In this document: positions 62,597 through 64,000 of the stretch, one piece after another
Numbering within the stretch: position 1 is the first letter of the stretch
Layout: each line of letters opens with the position of its first letter
Assembly: GCF_040267685.1 (NCBI RefSeq)
Contig: NZ_CP158367.1
Coordinates: forward strand, 1,736,001 to 1,800,000
DNA from: Proteinivorax tanatarense
GTDB taxonomy: Bacteria > Bacillota > Proteinivoracia > Proteinivoracales > Proteinivoracaceae
Direction of reading: 5' to 3'
Length of the DNA stretch: 64,000 nt
The notes under the pieces: generated by a model
Database searches by the model: none
Seen by the model: only the letters and a program-made list of their open reading frames with translations
What the model was told of the DNA's origin: nothing
Made by a program: the position numbers and the translations under genes

Positions 62597-62941
62597 TTAA
62601 TTTTCCTTTGAAAAATGAATCTTTCTAAGTTCGTTAACCCACTCTTCTACTAGCTCCCAAGTTATTTGCCCACCTTCTGTGAGAGCATTTGAAACTTTGC
62701 TATCTATGTATTGAGGCACGCTACCAATAGGTAAAGTCGAAAAAAGGATAATTACTAACCCAAGTCCAACTGCCGCAACCCATTGAAAAATGTGACCATA
62801 GAAAATTGTTAAAGAAAAAATGTCCCTGTTGTCTTCATCTTTATAGTTTGGAACTGAGTAACTAATTTTTTCTCGATGCATAGAGTCAAGTCTTTTTTTT
62901 AAGCTTGAATCGGGTAGTTTGTGTTGTGCACTTCTTTCCAT
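62597..62941 (-). CDS. SpoIVFA-like protein lacking the LytM domain
   Basis: The 114-residue protein has a charged cytosolic N-terminus (KKRLDSMHREKIS), one membrane helix (about 48-69) and a short extracytoplasmic tail ending RKIHFSKEN. It sits directly before spoIVFB and after rodA, the position of spoIVFA, which normally has about 230-260 residues with an M23/LytM domain. Similarity is weak, and the LytM part is entirely absent. It could be a reduced SpoIVFA that still tethers SpoIVFB, or an unrelated small protein in the same place. Confidence 0.55.
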   Translation of the reverse strand: MERSAQHKLPDSSLKKRLDSMHREKISYSVPNYKDEDNRDIFSLTIFYGHIFQWVAAVGLGLVIILFSTLPIGSVPQYIDSKVSNALTEGGQITWELVEEWVNELRKIHFSKEN

Positions 62942-63002
62942 TTCCTCCTCCTCCTTTAATAAGATTTATATTTTTCCTTTTTAATTTTTATGTTTATTTG
63001 AC

Positions 63003-63029
63003 AAAAAAAAATCCGCGTGTGCGGATTTT
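63003..63029 (-). terminator. Terminator after rodA
   Basis: The hairpin AATCCGC / GCGGATT (4-nt loop) is followed on the minus strand by a long T run and overlaps the rodA stop. The spoIVFA-like gene must then have its own promoter. Confidence 0.88.
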
Positions 63030-64000
63030 AAAATAAGTGATCTTTTTCTCTTCGCATTCCCACGTTTAAAACTAGGCCAATACCTATAGCAGATGAAAGA
63101 TAGGTACTGCCACCGTACGTTATAAAAGGCAGTGGAATTCCTGTTACTGGCATTATTGAAAGGGTCATGCCAACATTAATTAATAGCTGAAATGCCATTA
63201 TTGCCACAACTCCTACACAAATATAAGTTCCAAAGGTATCTGCTTGAACAGCTATAAGTAAGATCCGATAAATAATAAATAAAAACAAAAATAAAACAGT
63301 TATAGCTCCAATCATCCCCATTTCCTCAGCTATAACAGCAAAAACAAAGTCTGTATGTGCCTCAGGAAGAAAGTTTAATTTACTCTGTGCACCTTGAAAT
63401 ATACCTTTTCCCCATAGTGACCCATCTGCTATTCCTCCAGCTCCAACGGCTATCTTTGATTGTATAAGCTGAAACCCTGCGTCAAAATAGTGAGCTTCTG
63501 GATTAGTAAAAACTACCAACCTCTGTTGCTGATATGGCTTTAAAATATTAAAAAAAGCAAAAACAGCACCAGCTATACCAGTTCCTAGACAAAGTAGGAT
63601 ATATCTCCATTTTAACCCAGCTGCAAATACCATAGCAAATACAATAGCTGAAAAAACTAACGAAGTGCCCAAGTCAGGTTGCATAAAAATTAACAACATA
63701 GGGATTCCAACATGTATCCCCGGAACAACTAAGTCAGCCAAATTTTCCAGTTTCACATCTTCTCTCGAAATATACTTTGCTAAAGTTATGGTAATAGCTA
63801 TTTTAGCAAATTCTGAAGGTTGTAAACGAAAAAAACTAATTTGTACCCATCGCTGTGCACCCATACTTTTTTCACCGGCAAATATAACCATAAGTAACAA
63901 GCCTAAGTTAACTAGGTAAATTAAAACCGATAATCTACCAAAATCTCTATAATCAAAAAAACAAATAAATCCTATTACAAATATACCTACGGCAACCCAA
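63028..64000 (-). CDS. rodA: RodA peptidoglycan glycosyltransferase, N-terminus beyond window
   Basis: This SEDS-family polymerase acts in cell elongation. 323 residues are visible and the frame is still open at the window edge. Helices and family motifs include GAQRWVQISFFRLQPSEFAKI, FMQPDLGTSLVF, a long extracytoplasmic loop with FLPEAHTDFVFAVIAEEMG, and PLPFITYGGSTYLSSAIGIG near the end. The first part of the first helices is missing. A start at 63900 would begin inside the protein and is not real. Confidence 0.93.
   Translation of the reverse strand, partial: WVAVGIFVIGFICFFDYRDFGRLSVLIYLVNLGLLLMVIFAGEKSMGAQRWVQISFFRLQPSEFAKIAITITLAKYISREDVKLENLADLVVPGIHVGIPMLLIFMQPDLGTSLVFSAIVFAMVFAAGLKWRYILLCLGTGIAGAVFAFFNILKPYQQQRLVVFTNPEAHYFDAGFQLIQSKIAVGAGGIADGSLWGKGIFQGAQSKLNFLPEAHTDFVFAVIAEEMGMIGAITVLFLFLFIIYRILLIAVQADTFGTYICVGVVAIMAFQLLINVGMTLSIMPVTGIPLPFITYGGSTYLSSAIGIGLVLNVGMRREKDHLF

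Overview
This 64-kb window is a chromosomal stretch from a low-GC, endospore-forming member of the Bacillota, most likely class Clostridia. The pointers are the AT-rich sequence, strong GGAGG ribosome-binding sites with many TTG/GTG starts, sporulation genes (two spoIIP paralogues, gpr, spoIVFB with a reduced spoIVFA-like partner, a spo0B-like gene, yqfC/yqfD, a SleB-type cortex hydrolase), the ispH-rpsA fusion typical of Clostridia, and an L27 precursor with its Prp protease. I cannot name the species. Nearly all genes lie on the minus strand. Only rpsT, the LysM/SleB hydrolase and a molybdopterin oxidoreductase are on the plus strand. I saw no tRNA, rRNA, CRISPR array, insertion sequence or prophage.

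Layout from low to high coordinates. (1) 1-4.8 kb: spoIIP (cut by the window edge), a DUF1614-like membrane protein, ispH-rpsA, plsC, cmk. (2) 4.8-11.6 kb: DAHP synthase and AroH chorismate mutase, an RsmC-like methyltransferase, an unknown protein, and a cobalamin uptake set (btuF, btuC, btuD, cobO) behind a cobalamin riboswitch with its own promoter and terminator. (3) 11.6-16 kb: a small membrane protein, then two intact genes descended from the beta and alpha subunits of tetrameric glycyl-tRNA synthetase. The alpha-like subunit has lost its recognisable catalytic motifs. They sit in what I recall as the normal glyQ-glyS place after era-recO-DUF4342. (4) 15-24 kb: yqfC-yqfD-phoH-pgpH-ybeY-dgkA-DUF881-cdd-era-recO-DUF4342 in one tight operon. 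(5) 24-28.8 kb: an unknown protein, floA, nfeD, yqeY, rpsU, a HIT protein. (6) 28.9-36.6 kb: the heat-shock operon hrcA-grpE-dnaK-dnaJ-prmA-rsmE-mtaB behind a CIRCE operator. (7) 36.8-44 kb: hemW, lepA, spoIIP, gpr, a holin-like protein, rpsT, holA. (8) 44-50.6 kb: comEC and comEA, separated by pyrR and the two plus-strand genes. (9) 50.7-56 kb: DUF1858, yqeM, rsfS, a divergent LCP protein, yqeK, nadD, yhbY, obgE. (10) 56-64 kb: spo0B-like, rpmA, prp, rplU (with leader RNA), rng, the DUF2344/radical-SAM pair, spoIVFB, the spoIVFA-like gene and rodA (cut by the edge).

Most of the window is conserved core machinery: ribosome maturation and quality control (ybeY, era, rsfS, obgE, yhbY, prmA, rsmE), envelope and sporulation, and second-messenger or membrane organisation (pgpH, floA/nfeD). 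The most unusual item is the glyQ/glyS-derived pair at 12029-14807: both frames are intact, the synteny is conserved, but the catalytic subunit looks dead. It is best viewed as an undescribed pseudo-synthetase complex. Lesser points are a strong palindrome over the rpsU promoter, a spaced inverted repeat at the sleB promoter, a possible riboswitch-independent btuF promoter, a divergent LCP protein and a probable ATT start codon.
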